In this document: piece by piece, positions 1 through 7,405 of the stretch
Layout of the letters: every line of letters starts with the position of its first letter
How positions within the stretch are numbered: position 1 is the stretch's first letter
NCBI GenBank assembly: GCA_002410505.1
Contig: DHSO01000051.1
Span: forward strand, 1-13,216
Origin: Cloacimonetes bacterium UBA5284
GTDB lineage: Bacteria; Cloacimonadota; Cloacimonadia; Cloacimonadales; Cloacimonadaceae
Direction: 5' to 3'
Length of the DNA stretch: 13,216 bases
Notes under the pieces: generated by a model
Database searches by the model: none
Told to the model about the DNA's origin: nothing
Seen by the model: only the letters and a program-made list of their open reading frames with translations
Made by a program: the position numbers and the translations under genes

Positions 1-35
1 GGTGTATTGTTCAACGGTCTTTAACTATTAGTCAC

Positions 36-68
36 AATAAAATGAGCCATATTCCACACATGGCCCAT
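36..68 (-). terminator. Probable intrinsic terminator of the dnaE-GWxTD operon
   Basis: On the minus strand the arms at 60-68 and 42-50 form a 9-bp stem with a 9-nt loop. The only non-Watson-Crick position is a G.U pair, which appears as an A/C mismatch if the plus strand is folded. So the stem is better as RNA from the minus strand, the direction of the operon. It is followed by UUUAUU (41-36). It lies about 45 nt after the stop of the last operon gene. The U-tract is short and interrupted, so termination strength is uncertain. Confidence 0.5.
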
Positions 69-112
69 ATTAAGATCTAGAGATATTATGGTAAATACTG
101 ATCTGTGTTTTT

Positions 113-1462
113 CTAGTTTCGCAACAGACTGGTGTCGAAATCTCTCCCAAGATAACTCAGCCAACCCGGATTGGACACTTCCATATCGTCTCCGGATGCA
201 TAGATCAGGCGGTAGTTGTTGTTCATCTGGATGTCCATGAAGACATAAACAGCGCGATTTCCGCTGGAGTATTTCCAGATCTGGTATTCTTTACCCACAA
301 AGCGGCTTTGGTCCGAGCTGCTGCCTTTTTCGATGTCTGAAGGCGCTCCGTTGCGGATGAATATTCTTCCCATATCGGTAGTCCAGCCCGGCTTCAGGGA
401 TGAGTAGTATTTGTTTGTATGTTCCACCCGCTCATGTACAAGGTCGATGATTCTTTGTTCGCTCATTCCGGTGCTTACTGCCATAGTTTTCCAGAAGTTT
501 GTGATGTGTCTGCGTTTTGCTTCTTCGTTCATCGCATCCCAGTTTGAGGGCAAACTGCTGGCCATGAAATAGCGCATCAAACCATATTCATCTTCGGGAT
601 TGGGAAACAGAGATAGCATTACTTCCACCTCTTCGGAGATCACGAAATCGAAGCTTTTTTCTATGGTGCTTTCCCCGGCTTGCAAGCTGATGCTGCCCTC
701 ATATATACCTGCTTTTAGATCCGCCAACGGGATTTTCAGGGTAACGGCTTCGGAACTGTTCAGAGTAACGATATCAATGTATTCATCCATTACGAGTTCA
801 GCGTTTTGTTCCAGGCTGAGCACCAGCAGTTGAGACATCCCCAATTCTGCCTCCGGAGTGTACAGTTCAAAATAGATGTGGGCATTCTCGAAGTATTCTC
901 GTTGCAGAATGATGGAGGGCAGGGGTTCAAAGATTTTTCCGTTTCGCCTAAACTTCTGGAGATATTGGCTGCTATCGGCATATACCCGGCTATTCAGTTC
1001 CACATCGCTGATGCGGGCATCTCTATCCAGAGCGTCGATATCATAGTTGAAAGTAAAGCTTTTCTTGCTATTCACGTCCACCGCTTTGAAACTGAGATTA
1101 TAACTTTGTGGTTCCAGCAAAAAGCTCATGCGGTTCAGGTATGCTTTCTGAGTGGAGAGGGCATCGTGTTTGCTGCTGATGCCGATGTTATCGGTCACAC
1201 TTTGGGTATAGACCACGGAATCTCGGTTTGAGATCTGAACTTCCACATCCACTTCTGCGAAATAGGCATTGTTTTTAGCTACAAAAATCAGGGAACGGTA
1301 GGGAATCTGATAATCCAGCAGCAGTGCTGTATCTTTTTCTTCAGAGAGAAAGCGGTTGTAATCCAGATGCATATGGAGTAGTTCCTGAGCTGCGATGCCA
1401 AGACAGATTGTCAATAGAATCAAGCTGAGCGAGAGCTTCTTAATAATCGATATACTCATCAT
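113..1462 (-). CDS. Exported GWxTD-domain protein (449 aa), last gene of the dnaE operon
   Basis: Role unknown; GWxTD-domain proteins are exported proteins of FCB-group bacteria without an established function. The N-terminus is a clear Sec signal: IIKK, then a hydrophobic run to about residue 25 (GIAAQ). Residues 30-280 look like beta-rich extracytoplasmic sequence. The GWxTD region covers about 300-425, with the signature GWTTD at 359-363 followed by MGRIFIRNGAPSDIE and an aromatic strand near 393-410. The usual FW..DPTP-like stretch upstream is altered here (FWKTMAVST, 323-331). The start is the first of two adjacent ATGs. It has GAGGA about 6 nt upstream and overlaps the stop of the preceding gene by 23 nt, which suggests translational coupling. 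It is paralogous in architecture to the upstream gene but clearly diverged. Confidence 0.85.
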   Translation of the reverse strand: MMSISIIKKLSLSLILLTICLGIAAQELLHMHLDYNRFLSEEKDTALLLDYQIPYRSLIFVAKNNAYFAEVDVEVQISNRDSVVYTQSVTDNIGISSKHDALSTQKAYLNRMSFLLEPQSYNLSFKAVDVNSKKSFTFNYDIDALDRDARISDVELNSRVYADSSQYLQKFRRNGKIFEPLPSIILQREYFENAHIYFELYTPEAELGMSQLLVLSLEQNAELVMDEYIDIVTLNSSEAVTLKIPLADLKAGIYEGSISLQAGESTIEKSFDFVISEEVEVMLSLFPNPEDEYGLMRYFMASSLPSNWDAMNEEAKRRHITNFWKTMAVSTGMSEQRIIDLVHERVEHTNKYYSSLKPGWTTDMGRIFIRNGAPSDIEKGSSSDQSRFVGKEYQIWKYSSGNRAVYVFMDIQMNNNYRLIYASGDDMEVSNPGWLSYLGRDFDTSLLRN

Positions 1463-2561
1463 CTTTATTCCTCAATGTGTATAGCCCGAACCCACGATTG
1501 TCCACAAAGACGAAGCTACGGTTCAGGCGAAAATAATGCCAGGTGATACTGGGCGAGCGTCCGATGGGAAAGGTATCGCTGGCGATCTGATCGGGCTCTC
1601 CGAATTTTATGTAAATCCTGCCCCGGTCGGATTTCCAACCTTTCATGCGCTTGTGAATGCTAAATTGCTCATCGGCATGCAAAACGCGTTGATAGAAGTA
1701 TTCGCGGTTTTCATTGCGTAAAGTGCCGGGACTGGGGTCGTTTGCTTGCCAGAAGCTTTCGATGGCATCCGCGTGTTTATCAGCCGGCACCTTGCGTAAA
1801 ACTTGCCATTCGTTCTGATTTGCCACATAGCGCAGTTGCTCCAATTGATCTTTCAGCGAATAGCGTTGATGGAATGAAAACCATGGTTTGTACAGTAGGG
1901 GTTCCAATTGGTAGCGTATATTCATTTCATCCAGAGAGATTTGCAGGCTGAAGATGCTATCTTTTTCGGTAATGCTTTTCATGTCCAGTTCAAAGGGGCT
2001 TTTGGGATTGTCGAAAATATGTTCTTCGCCGTCCAGATCGAGACGCAGATTTGATGCTCCGATTGCGAAGCTATGCTTCAAAGTAAGGCTGTCAAGATCT
2101 GTCATGTCCAAATTCTCCGGCAGGTAGGAAAATCCCTCCCGCTGAGCGATCATGTATACCAGGCCCAGTTCCGTGGCTTGACTGCCCACGTTGAATTTGC
2201 GGTTATAATTATGTTTATCCCCCAAGCTACGATTTCTCAAGCTCACATTTATCTGGTGAGCACCGTTTCCCAAGGCATAGCTTTTATATACCGGAATTGC
2301 GCTTCCCAGCAGCCAATCACGACGGGGAATCCGCAGGCGAAATTCATCCACCGCTACTTGATATCCGCGAGAGTTTTTGATCTGAGTGGATATCTGATAT
2401 TCGGAGTCATCTGCATCTTTGGCAAAGATAAAGAGATCATAAGGCAAAAGCAGCCAGACATCCACGCCGCTCTCGTAGTTTTCGATCATGATCTCCATGG
2501 CATAAGCGGGCAGCCATGCCAATGTCAGAATAATCAGACTAAGCAGAAACTTGCGATACAC
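1440..2561 (-). CDS. Exported GWxTD-domain protein (373 aa, GTG start), middle gene of the dnaE operon
   Basis: Unknown function, same family as the next gene downstream. The reading frame is open from an ATG at 2627, but I place the start at GTG 2561. GGAG lies at 2569-2572, 7 nt before the GTG, and the protein then begins with a textbook signal peptide: VYRK, a hydrophobic core, and LPAYA at about 17-21. Starting at 2627 or 2597 would put 12-22 extra residues before the signal and overlap dnaE further. In the 373-aa form the conserved FW..NDPSPGT segment is at about 270-280, and the signature reads GWKSD (308-312) followed by RGRIYIKFGEPDQI. The final residues form the aromatic strand pattern of the domain (WHYFRLNRSFVFVDN). 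It overlaps dnaE by 23 nt and the following gene by 23 nt. Confidence 0.85.
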   Translation of the reverse strand: MYRKFLLSLIILTLAWLPAYAMEIMIENYESGVDVWLLLPYDLFIFAKDADDSEYQISTQIKNSRGYQVAVDEFRLRIPRRDWLLGSAIPVYKSYALGNGAHQINVSLRNRSLGDKHNYNRKFNVGSQATELGLVYMIAQREGFSYLPENLDMTDLDSLTLKHSFAIGASNLRLDLDGEEHIFDNPKSPFELDMKSITEKDSIFSLQISLDEMNIRYQLEPLLYKPWFSFHQRYSLKDQLEQLRYVANQNEWQVLRKVPADKHADAIESFWQANDPSPGTLRNENREYFYQRVLHADEQFSIHKRMKGWKSDRGRIYIKFGEPDQIASDTFPIGRSPSITWHYFRLNRSFVFVDNRGFGLYTLRNKDDEYIDY

Positions 2562-5500
2562 TGAAAATCTCCAGTTTGAAATCAATCTTTTGTGCATCCA
2601 GCCAGGCCAATACACTGTTGTCTGCAAAGACGCTCTGGTTGGTCTGCATAGTATAATACTCCTGATCTTTGGCTTCTACTTCTACAAAAAGTGAGAATTG
2701 TCCCGGTTTTTGTTTGACCCAGCTTGCCACTTCTACCAGCGCGCCTTTTTGGATCTGAGCTCGATTGAGCCTCAACCTCAGGTTCCCACTCAGTTTTTGG
2801 GGAAGATCGGAAAACAAAATCAATTCCAGGGGCAGCACTCTCAGGATCCCGTCATCATTACCGTTAAAGCTGCTTTTATTGCCCGATACATAATATACTT
2901 TTCCCACCTGCAGGCTGGGGAAGAAGCGGTTAAAATCCCGATTAAAGAGAGATACCTCAAATCTACCGTTCAGATCTTCCATTTCCACAAAAGCGATGGG
3001 GTTTCCCTTGGAATCCTTTTTGCGACTGATGTTTGAGATGATCCCAACCAATTGCAGATCCCCACTTTTGGCCTTTCCACTTATGGAATTGGCATTGCAG
3101 ATGTGTTTCAGCAAGCTGCGGTATTCAAAGAGGGGATGACCACTCATATAGAAACCCAACACGGCTTTTTCCTGATCCAGTTGATACAGGTAAGTCCAAT
3201 CCTCAATGCTGGGCAGCGGGGGAAAATAATCACTGTCTTCATCGTCTTCCGCAATGAGGTCAAAGAGAGTAGTTTGCCCTCTTCTGCGATCGCGTTGATC
3301 TCCGCTGGACAGAGCCAAAGCTTGTTCGATTACAGCCCATTTCTGCGCCCGGCTACCCTCAAGTTCGTCCATGGCACCGCTGGCGATCAGGCTTTCCAAC
3401 ACCGTTTTATTCACTGAAGAGCTATCCAGACGAGAGCAGAAATTGAAGATATTGCTGAAAGGACCGTTTTGCATACGTTCTTCTATGATCGCCCGCATCG
3501 CTGCATCCCCCAGGTTTTTGATGGCGCGCAAGCCGAACAGCACATCACAATCGTGCACGCTAAATTCGGCGTTGCTGCGATTGATGTTTGGCGGGATAAT
3601 GTTGATGCCCATGCTTTTGCATACCTCAATCTTGACCGGTACAGCGCTGGGATCATCTTCCAAAGAGAGCAGCGCTGCCATAAATTCTACCGGATAGTGC
3701 GCTTTCAGCCACGCCGTTTGATAAGCCACCAGGGCATAACAGGTGGCATGACTCTTGTTGAAGGCATATTCTGCAAAGCGCAGCCAATCTTGCCAGATTT
3801 TTTCGATAGTGTTTGCCGGGACTCCATTTTTTGCTGCACCCGCGAGGATTTTCTCTCGGAATTTCATCATCAATTCGGAGTTCTTTTTTCCCATGGCTTT
3901 GCGCAGAGTATCCGCCTCGCCACCGGTGAGGCCGCCCAGTTCCCGGGATATCTGCATCACCTGCTCTTGGTAGATCGTAACTCCATAGGTGCCTCTAAGG
4001 GCGTTTTCCACCAGGGGATGATCGTAACTAACCTTTTCTTTACCATGTTTACGAGCGATGTAGCTATCGATAAATTGCATGGGTCCTGGTCGATATAGTG
4101 CCACCATCGCGATGAGATCTTCAAACATATTGGGCTTTAGTTCGATCAGGTATTTTCGCATACCATCACTTTCAAATTGGAACACACCGTCAGTTTCGCC
4201 CTTGCTTAGCATGGAATACACTTTTCTATCGTCCAGGGGAATGCTGTCGATATCGATATTTTCGTCGTGACTCTCCTTCACCAGATCGATGGTTTGCTTG
4301 ATCAAAGTGAGGGTTTTCAGACCCAAAATGTCCATCTTGAGCATCTTCAGTTCATCCAGCCATTTCCCCTCATACTGAACCAGGATCACCTTTTCCTGAT
4401 CTTTCTGAATGCTGCAGGCTAGGGGAACATATTCCGTGAGGTCACCGGGCGCGATCACCACTCCGGCGGCATGAATACCGGTTTGCCGCACAAGACCTTC
4501 CAAGACGATGGAATGCTTCAAGATGCTCTGATACAAGTCGTTCTGATTGATCAGGTGCACAAAGTCCGGAAATTGCTTTTGGGCGTCTTCCAGACTCTTT
4601 ACCATACCGGGGATCGTCTTGGTGATGGTATTGGCGTCCGCGGCGGGCACAGATAGCACACGCGCCACATCTTTAATTACGCTTTTCGCGCCCAGAGTGC
4701 CAAAAGTGATGATCTGAGTTACGCTTTCCCGATTGAATTTCTGGACGATATAATCGATTACTTTGCCCCGTTTATGCGCGCAAAAGTCGATATCAATATC
4801 GGGCATGCTGATCCGGTCCGGATTCAGAAAACGCTCAAAGAGCAAGCCATATTTGATGGGGTCGATTTTGGTGATGTTCAACAGATATGCTATGATGCTA
4901 CCCGCTGCAGAACCGCGTCCCGGCCCCACCGGAACATCCTGCTTGCGGGCGCTGTCGATGATGTCTTTCACTACCAGGAAGTATCCTTCAAAGCCCATGC
5001 GCTTGATCACGCTTAGTTCGTAATCTATCCTTTCGCGCACTTCGTCGCTAAGCAGAGGGTACTTTAGCTTTGCGGCTTCATAGCATAGATGGCGCAGGTA
5101 TTCACCCATTTCCGGAAATTCCGGTGGTGTTTCCACTTTGGGCAAGAGAAATTTGTCGTAACGCAATTCCAGATCAATCCGCTCAGCTATTTTTAGCGTA
5201 TTTTCATAGGCTTGCGGCAGCTGAGGAAAGATTTTTTCCATCTCCTGAGGAGATTTAAAATAAAGCTGTGTAGTATTATAACGCATTCTACCGGGGTCGT
5301 TCAGCAACTTTCCGGTCTGAATGCAGAGCAGGATATCGTGGGCTTCGTGATCTTCCTGATGTAAATAGTGGCAATCGTTTGTCAATACCAGCGGGATGTC
5401 CAGCTCTCCTGCCAGGTCGATTACTTTGGGCATCACCGTCTTTTCCGCGTCCAGATTGTGATTCTGGATCTCTAGGTAATAGCGATCGCCAAAGAGATCT

Positions 5501-5982
5501 TTATACCACAATGCGGCTTCACGGGCTTCCCGATCCCGATTGTTCAGCAGCAGAGAGGGAATCTCCCCTTTGATACAGGCGGATAGGCAGATGAGTCCTT
5601 CGCTGTATTGTTGCAACAGAGACTTGGAAATGCGTGGTTTATAGTAAAAACCTTTGATGTAGGAAATGGAGGAAAGCTTCATCAGGTTCTTGTAGCCCTG
5701 ATAGTTTTGGGCCAGCAACACCAGGTGGTGGCGTGGATCATTTTTGCTTAGTTCATCTTCCAGTTCTCCGCTGATAATATACGCTTCGATGCCGATTATG
5801 GGCTTAATCCCTGCCTTTTTGGCAGTTTTATAAAAGTCTATCACTCCAAACAAATTACCGTGATCCGTGATTGCCACCGCGGGCATACCCATCTCTTTGG
5901 CAAGCTTCACCATCCGGTCTACCCGGCAAGCTCCATCCAAAAGACTGTATTGGGTGTGATTATGTAAATGTACAAATGACAT
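2539..5982 (-). CDS. dnaE: DNA polymerase III alpha subunit (replicative polymerase)
   Basis: Catalytic subunit of the replicative DNA polymerase III holoenzyme. At 1147 aa it is the usual DnaE length. Domains in order: PHP domain (about 5-210); polymerase core with the GPGRGSAAGS motif (353-362), PDIDID catalytic acidic motif (394-399) and the later conserved MDILGLKT (550-557); fingers with YRPGPM (630-635) and NKSHATCYA (742-750); helix-hairpin-helix region (about 795-870); a QTTLF beta-clamp-binding pentapeptide (903-907); and an OB-fold (about 977-1055). The PHP metal-site residues look intact (H7, H9, D40-H41, E66, H86, C136, D203, H205), unlike the degenerate E. coli PHP. The ATG has GGAG 6 nt upstream. 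It is first in an operon with two exported-protein genes, the next of which starts inside its 3' end. This is DnaE1 type rather than PolC, because no internal DnaQ exonuclease is inserted. Confidence 0.98.
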   Translation of the reverse strand: MSFVHLHNHTQYSLLDGACRVDRMVKLAKEMGMPAVAITDHGNLFGVIDFYKTAKKAGIKPIIGIEAYIISGELEDELSKNDPRHHLVLLAQNYQGYKNLMKLSSISYIKGFYYKPRISKSLLQQYSEGLICLSACIKGEIPSLLLNNRDREAREAALWYKDLFGDRYYLEIQNHNLDAEKTVMPKVIDLAGELDIPLVLTNDCHYLHQEDHEAHDILLCIQTGKLLNDPGRMRYNTTQLYFKSPQEMEKIFPQLPQAYENTLKIAERIDLELRYDKFLLPKVETPPEFPEMGEYLRHLCYEAAKLKYPLLSDEVRERIDYELSVIKRMGFEGYFLVVKDIIDSARKQDVPVGPGRGSAAGSIIAYLLNITKIDPIKYGLLFERFLNPDRISMPDIDIDFCAHKRGKVIDYIVQKFNRESVTQIITFGTLGAKSVIKDVARVLSVPAADANTITKTIPGMVKSLEDAQKQFPDFVHLINQNDLYQSILKHSIVLEGLVRQTGIHAAGVVIAPGDLTEYVPLACSIQKDQEKVILVQYEGKWLDELKMLKMDILGLKTLTLIKQTIDLVKESHDENIDIDSIPLDDRKVYSMLSKGETDGVFQFESDGMRKYLIELKPNMFEDLIAMVALYRPGPMQFIDSYIARKHGKEKVSYDHPLVENALRGTYGVTIYQEQVMQISRELGGLTGGEADTLRKAMGKKNSELMMKFREKILAGAAKNGVPANTIEKIWQDWLRFAEYAFNKSHATCYALVAYQTAWLKAHYPVEFMAALLSLEDDPSAVPVKIEVCKSMGINIIPPNINRSNAEFSVHDCDVLFGLRAIKNLGDAAMRAIIEERMQNGPFSNIFNFCSRLDSSSVNKTVLESLIASGAMDELEGSRAQKWAVIEQALALSSGDQRDRRRGQTTLFDLIAEDDEDSDYFPPLPSIEDWTYLYQLDQEKAVLGFYMSGHPLFEYRSLLKHICNANSISGKAKSGDLQLVGIISNISRKKDSKGNPIAFVEMEDLNGRFEVSLFNRDFNRFFPSLQVGKVYYVSGNKSSFNGNDDGILRVLPLELILFSDLPQKLSGNLRLRLNRAQIQKGALVEVASWVKQKPGQFSLFVEVEAKDQEYYTMQTNQSVFADNSVLAWLDAQKIDFKLEIFSVSQVSA
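2569..2572 (-). promoter_or_regulatory. Ribosome binding site that fixes the GTG start of the middle GWxTD gene
   Basis: GGAG on the minus strand sits 7 nt before the GTG at 2561, inside the last codons of dnaE. Neither upstream in-frame ATG (2627, 2597) gives as natural a signal peptide. This makes GTG the most likely initiator. Confidence 0.6.
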
Positions 5983-6009
5983 GATCTACTCCATCTCGCT
6001 CTTAAATTC

Positions 6010-6038
6010 ATTTTCTGAGATGAGGGGATATATGTCAA
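6010..6038 (-). promoter_or_regulatory. Sigma70-type promoter for the dnaE operon
   Basis: A perfect -35 TTGACA (6038-6033) is followed, after 17 bp, by GAAAAT (6015-6010), four of six matches to TATAAT. The predicted transcript start near 6003 leaves a leader of about 20 nt before the dnaE ATG at 5982, with the RBS correctly placed. The -10 is weak; no operator-like dyad is seen. Confidence 0.5.
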
Positions 6039-6227
6039 TCGAAATCCTTGGGCAAAATTTACCTGACTGCAGCCACAAATGCTATTGGTCTCAATGCAGT
6101 TTGCATTGGAACAGAGCCATTGTCAGACGCTTATCGCTATGCCGGTTACATGGAGTGTATTCCAGATGACAAAATCCATGTCCACCCCATCGCCCATAAA
6201 AGTGAAGAGTGCAGGATTGGGGGATAG
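6024..6227 (+). pseudogene. Possible C-terminal remnant of an unidentified protein gene
   Basis: After a stop at 6021-6023 this plus-strand frame stays open for 67 codons, to TAG at 6225-6227, with no plausible start codon and RBS. From about 6063 the translation reads like a real folded protein: TAATNAIGLNAVCIGTEP, then SDAYRYAGYMECIPDD, then KIHVHPIAHKSEECRIGG. The codons have a clear purine-N-pyrimidine bias (for example gcc, aat, gct, att, ggt). The other two plus frames are also partly open here, so openness alone is weak evidence; the coding-like composition is the argument. I do not recognise the family. It would be a 3' gene fragment cut off by the dnaE promoter region. Confidence 0.35.
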
Positions 6228-6255
6228 AAACCTGATTTTACTGATTGGACTGATG

Positions 6256-6281
6256 AGTTCTTAGTGCTTAGTTCTTAGTGC
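6256..6281. repeat. Tandem 14-bp-period direct repeat
   Basis: The 12-mer AGTTCTTAGTGC occurs at 6256-6267 and again at 6270-6281, and a third partial AGTT follows. It lies just after the possible gene remnant, in apparently non-coding DNA. Confidence 0.7.
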
Positions 6282-6337
6282 GTAGTTGGCGACGCTGGCG
6301 CGTCCGAAGACGCTCCGGCAAAGCCTTCGCGTTTGGT

Positions 6338-6400
6338 CTGCTTCTCGCTGTTGAATGCTTCACTGCGTTTCGCCGTTGAATGGCCTGCGGGCTGTTGAAG
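6338..6400. repeat. Imperfect ~20-bp direct repeats ending in GTTGAA
   Basis: The unit at 6338-6357 (CTGCTTCTCGCTGTTGAATG) recurs at 6363-6382 with 17 of 20 identities. A shortened third version, CTGCGGGCTGTTGAAG, is at 6385-6400. A further isolated GTTGAA is at 6422-6427. Spacing between copies is irregular (about 25 then 22 bp), so this is decayed repeat DNA rather than a CRISPR-like array. Confidence 0.55.
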
Positions 6401-6602
6401 TCTTAGTGTTATGGGTTATGCGTTGAAGGGCGAATTGTTTGGGGTTAATTTTGCCCCACACCTCGGTTGATCATTTTATATTAATGTGTACACCGTAAAA
6501 GAGTGGAGTTAGTCTTCCGGCTGCCCCGGTTTGTTTCCATTCACCTTGCTTAGTTTACACCTTTTCTGGATAATCTTAGGGGTTGCTCGGGTGTATTCGG
6601 GC

Positions 6603-6630
6603 TTGACACAGAAGAGACTCGAATTATTTT
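6603..6630 (+). promoter_or_regulatory. Sigma70-type promoter for the four-helix membrane protein
   Basis: A perfect -35 TTGACA (6603-6608) and TATTTT (6625-6630) are separated by 16 bp. The predicted start near 6637 gives a leader of about 20 nt before the ATG at 6657. This supports that ATG over the in-frame ATG at 6531, which lies upstream of the promoter. Confidence 0.5.
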
Positions 6631-6656
6631 GCCACCATCAAAGTAAAGGATTTAAA

Positions 6657-7346
6657 ATGGATTACAAAGATCAGGACCAGGGCTTTGATCCCGAAAGCCC
6701 GGATTACGGCAGTTACGAAAGCACAGAATTGGAACGCTTGTTTGAAAGTGCAGAAACCGATAGCGAAATGTATAAAGCCATTATGGATGAATTGACAAAT
6801 CGCGGTTATGACTTTGCCCCGGCTGATACCGTTTTACAGCTGGATGAATTGGAACCCTTACCAGAGCTGAAGCCACTACGCTACAGCATCTTCGGCACCC
6901 GTATCTGGAATATTGTCATGCTCCTAGTCGGTATTCTCGGAGTCACATTCTTCATCAAAGTACAATCTGGGTTTGGCGAAATGGATCCATCTCTGCGCGT
7001 GATAGCCTATTCCATGGTAGTAGTGCTACTTAGCTTGAGTTATCTGATCTCCGGCATCAGGCTCCTGGCAAATCACAAGGATCAAAACAATCCTTTGCGC
7101 GCAGTCTTCACCGGAGAATACTGGTTTCTGGCGATTCTTTGGTTTGCCTTTGCGGCATACGAAATATACAATACTGCCACCAGTTTTGTGATGTATTGGA
7201 ATATGCAAATAGGGCTCAATATTTCTCTATATGCCGTGATTCCCTCTCTTACCATGGTTTTATTCAGCTTCCTTCTTGGCATGGCAATGCTGTATCTGGC
7301 CATCGAACTTAAGGTAAAGAAAGATAAACCGATAGATACCTTGTAG
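6657..7346 (+). CDS. Unrecognised four-helix integral membrane protein (229 aa)
   Basis: I do not recognise a family. The start at 6657 is preceded by AAAGGA with 6-nt spacing and lies just after a promoter. The same frame is open from ATG 6531, but that would add 42 residues with no RBS and would start before the promoter. The protein has an acidic, soluble N-terminal region (1-80), including a segment likely to be helical (STELERLFESAETDSEMYKA, 22-41). Four hydrophobic segments follow at about 83-101, 113-137, 154-175 and 190-217, then a short basic tail (KVKKDKP). No catalytic motif is visible. The gene is monocistronic, converges on the T9SS-cargo operon, and is followed by a strong terminator. 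The N-terminal part may serve as a cytoplasmic interaction region; that is a guess. Confidence 0.8.
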   Translation: MDYKDQDQGFDPESPDYGSYESTELERLFESAETDSEMYKAIMDELTNRGYDFAPADTVLQLDELEPLPELKPLRYSIFGTRIWNIVMLLVGILGVTFFIKVQSGFGEMDPSLRVIAYSMVVVLLSLSYLISGIRLLANHKDQNNPLRAVFTGEYWFLAILWFAFAAYEIYNTATSFVMYWNMQIGLNISLYAVIPSLTMVLFSFLLGMAMLYLAIELKVKKDKPIDTL

Positions 7347-7365
7347 CAGGAAGCAGCTCTTTTGG

Positions 7366-7403
7366 AAAAGGGGCGGATACCATTCTATCCGCCCCGAATT
7401 TTT
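7366..7403. terminator. Bidirectional intrinsic terminator between convergent genes
   Basis: A perfect 10-bp GC-rich stem (GGGGCGGATA at 7370-7379, TATCCGCCCC at 7386-7395) has a 6-nt loop. On the plus strand it is followed by GAATTTTT (7396-7403). On the minus strand it is followed by TTTT (7369-7366). It lies 23 bp after the membrane-protein stop and 10 bp after the stop of the opposing gene, so it can serve both. Confidence 0.9.
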
Positions 7404-7405
7404 GC

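Larger units (their letters stand above)
6039..6602. other. Intergenic stretch between two divergent promoters
   Basis: This stretch separates the dnaE promoter from the promoter of the membrane-protein gene. Its left part carries the possible gene remnant. Positions 6256-6400 carry short degenerate repeats and a 5-bp hairpin with a CGAA loop (6300-6313). At 6228-6602 I see no credible reading frame; the open frame from 6531 that continues into the membrane-protein gene lacks an RBS. GTGTACAC (6486-6493) is an 8-bp palindrome of unknown meaning. Confidence 0.5.

Noticed and set aside
2562..2627. Longer start of the middle GWxTD gene (ATG 2627 or 2597)
   Set aside because: The signal peptide begins naturally at GTG 2561, which has GGAG 7 nt upstream; the longer forms put odd residues before it.
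3469..4098. 209-codon plus-strand open frame opposite dnaE
   Set aside because: Antisense shadow of a highly conserved gene; no RBS or protein-like composition.
6338..6427. CRISPR-like array from the GTTGAA repeats
   Set aside because: Copies are imperfect, irregularly spaced and too short, with no leader or cas genes.
6531..6656. 42-residue N-terminal extension of the membrane protein
   Set aside because: It would begin before the promoter and lacks an RBS; AAAGGA and correct spacing support ATG 6657.
6660..6683. N-terminus MDYKDQDQ resembling a FLAG tag
   Set aside because: Only DYKD matches, followed by Q-D-Q; natural codon context and no vector sequence nearby. Chance.
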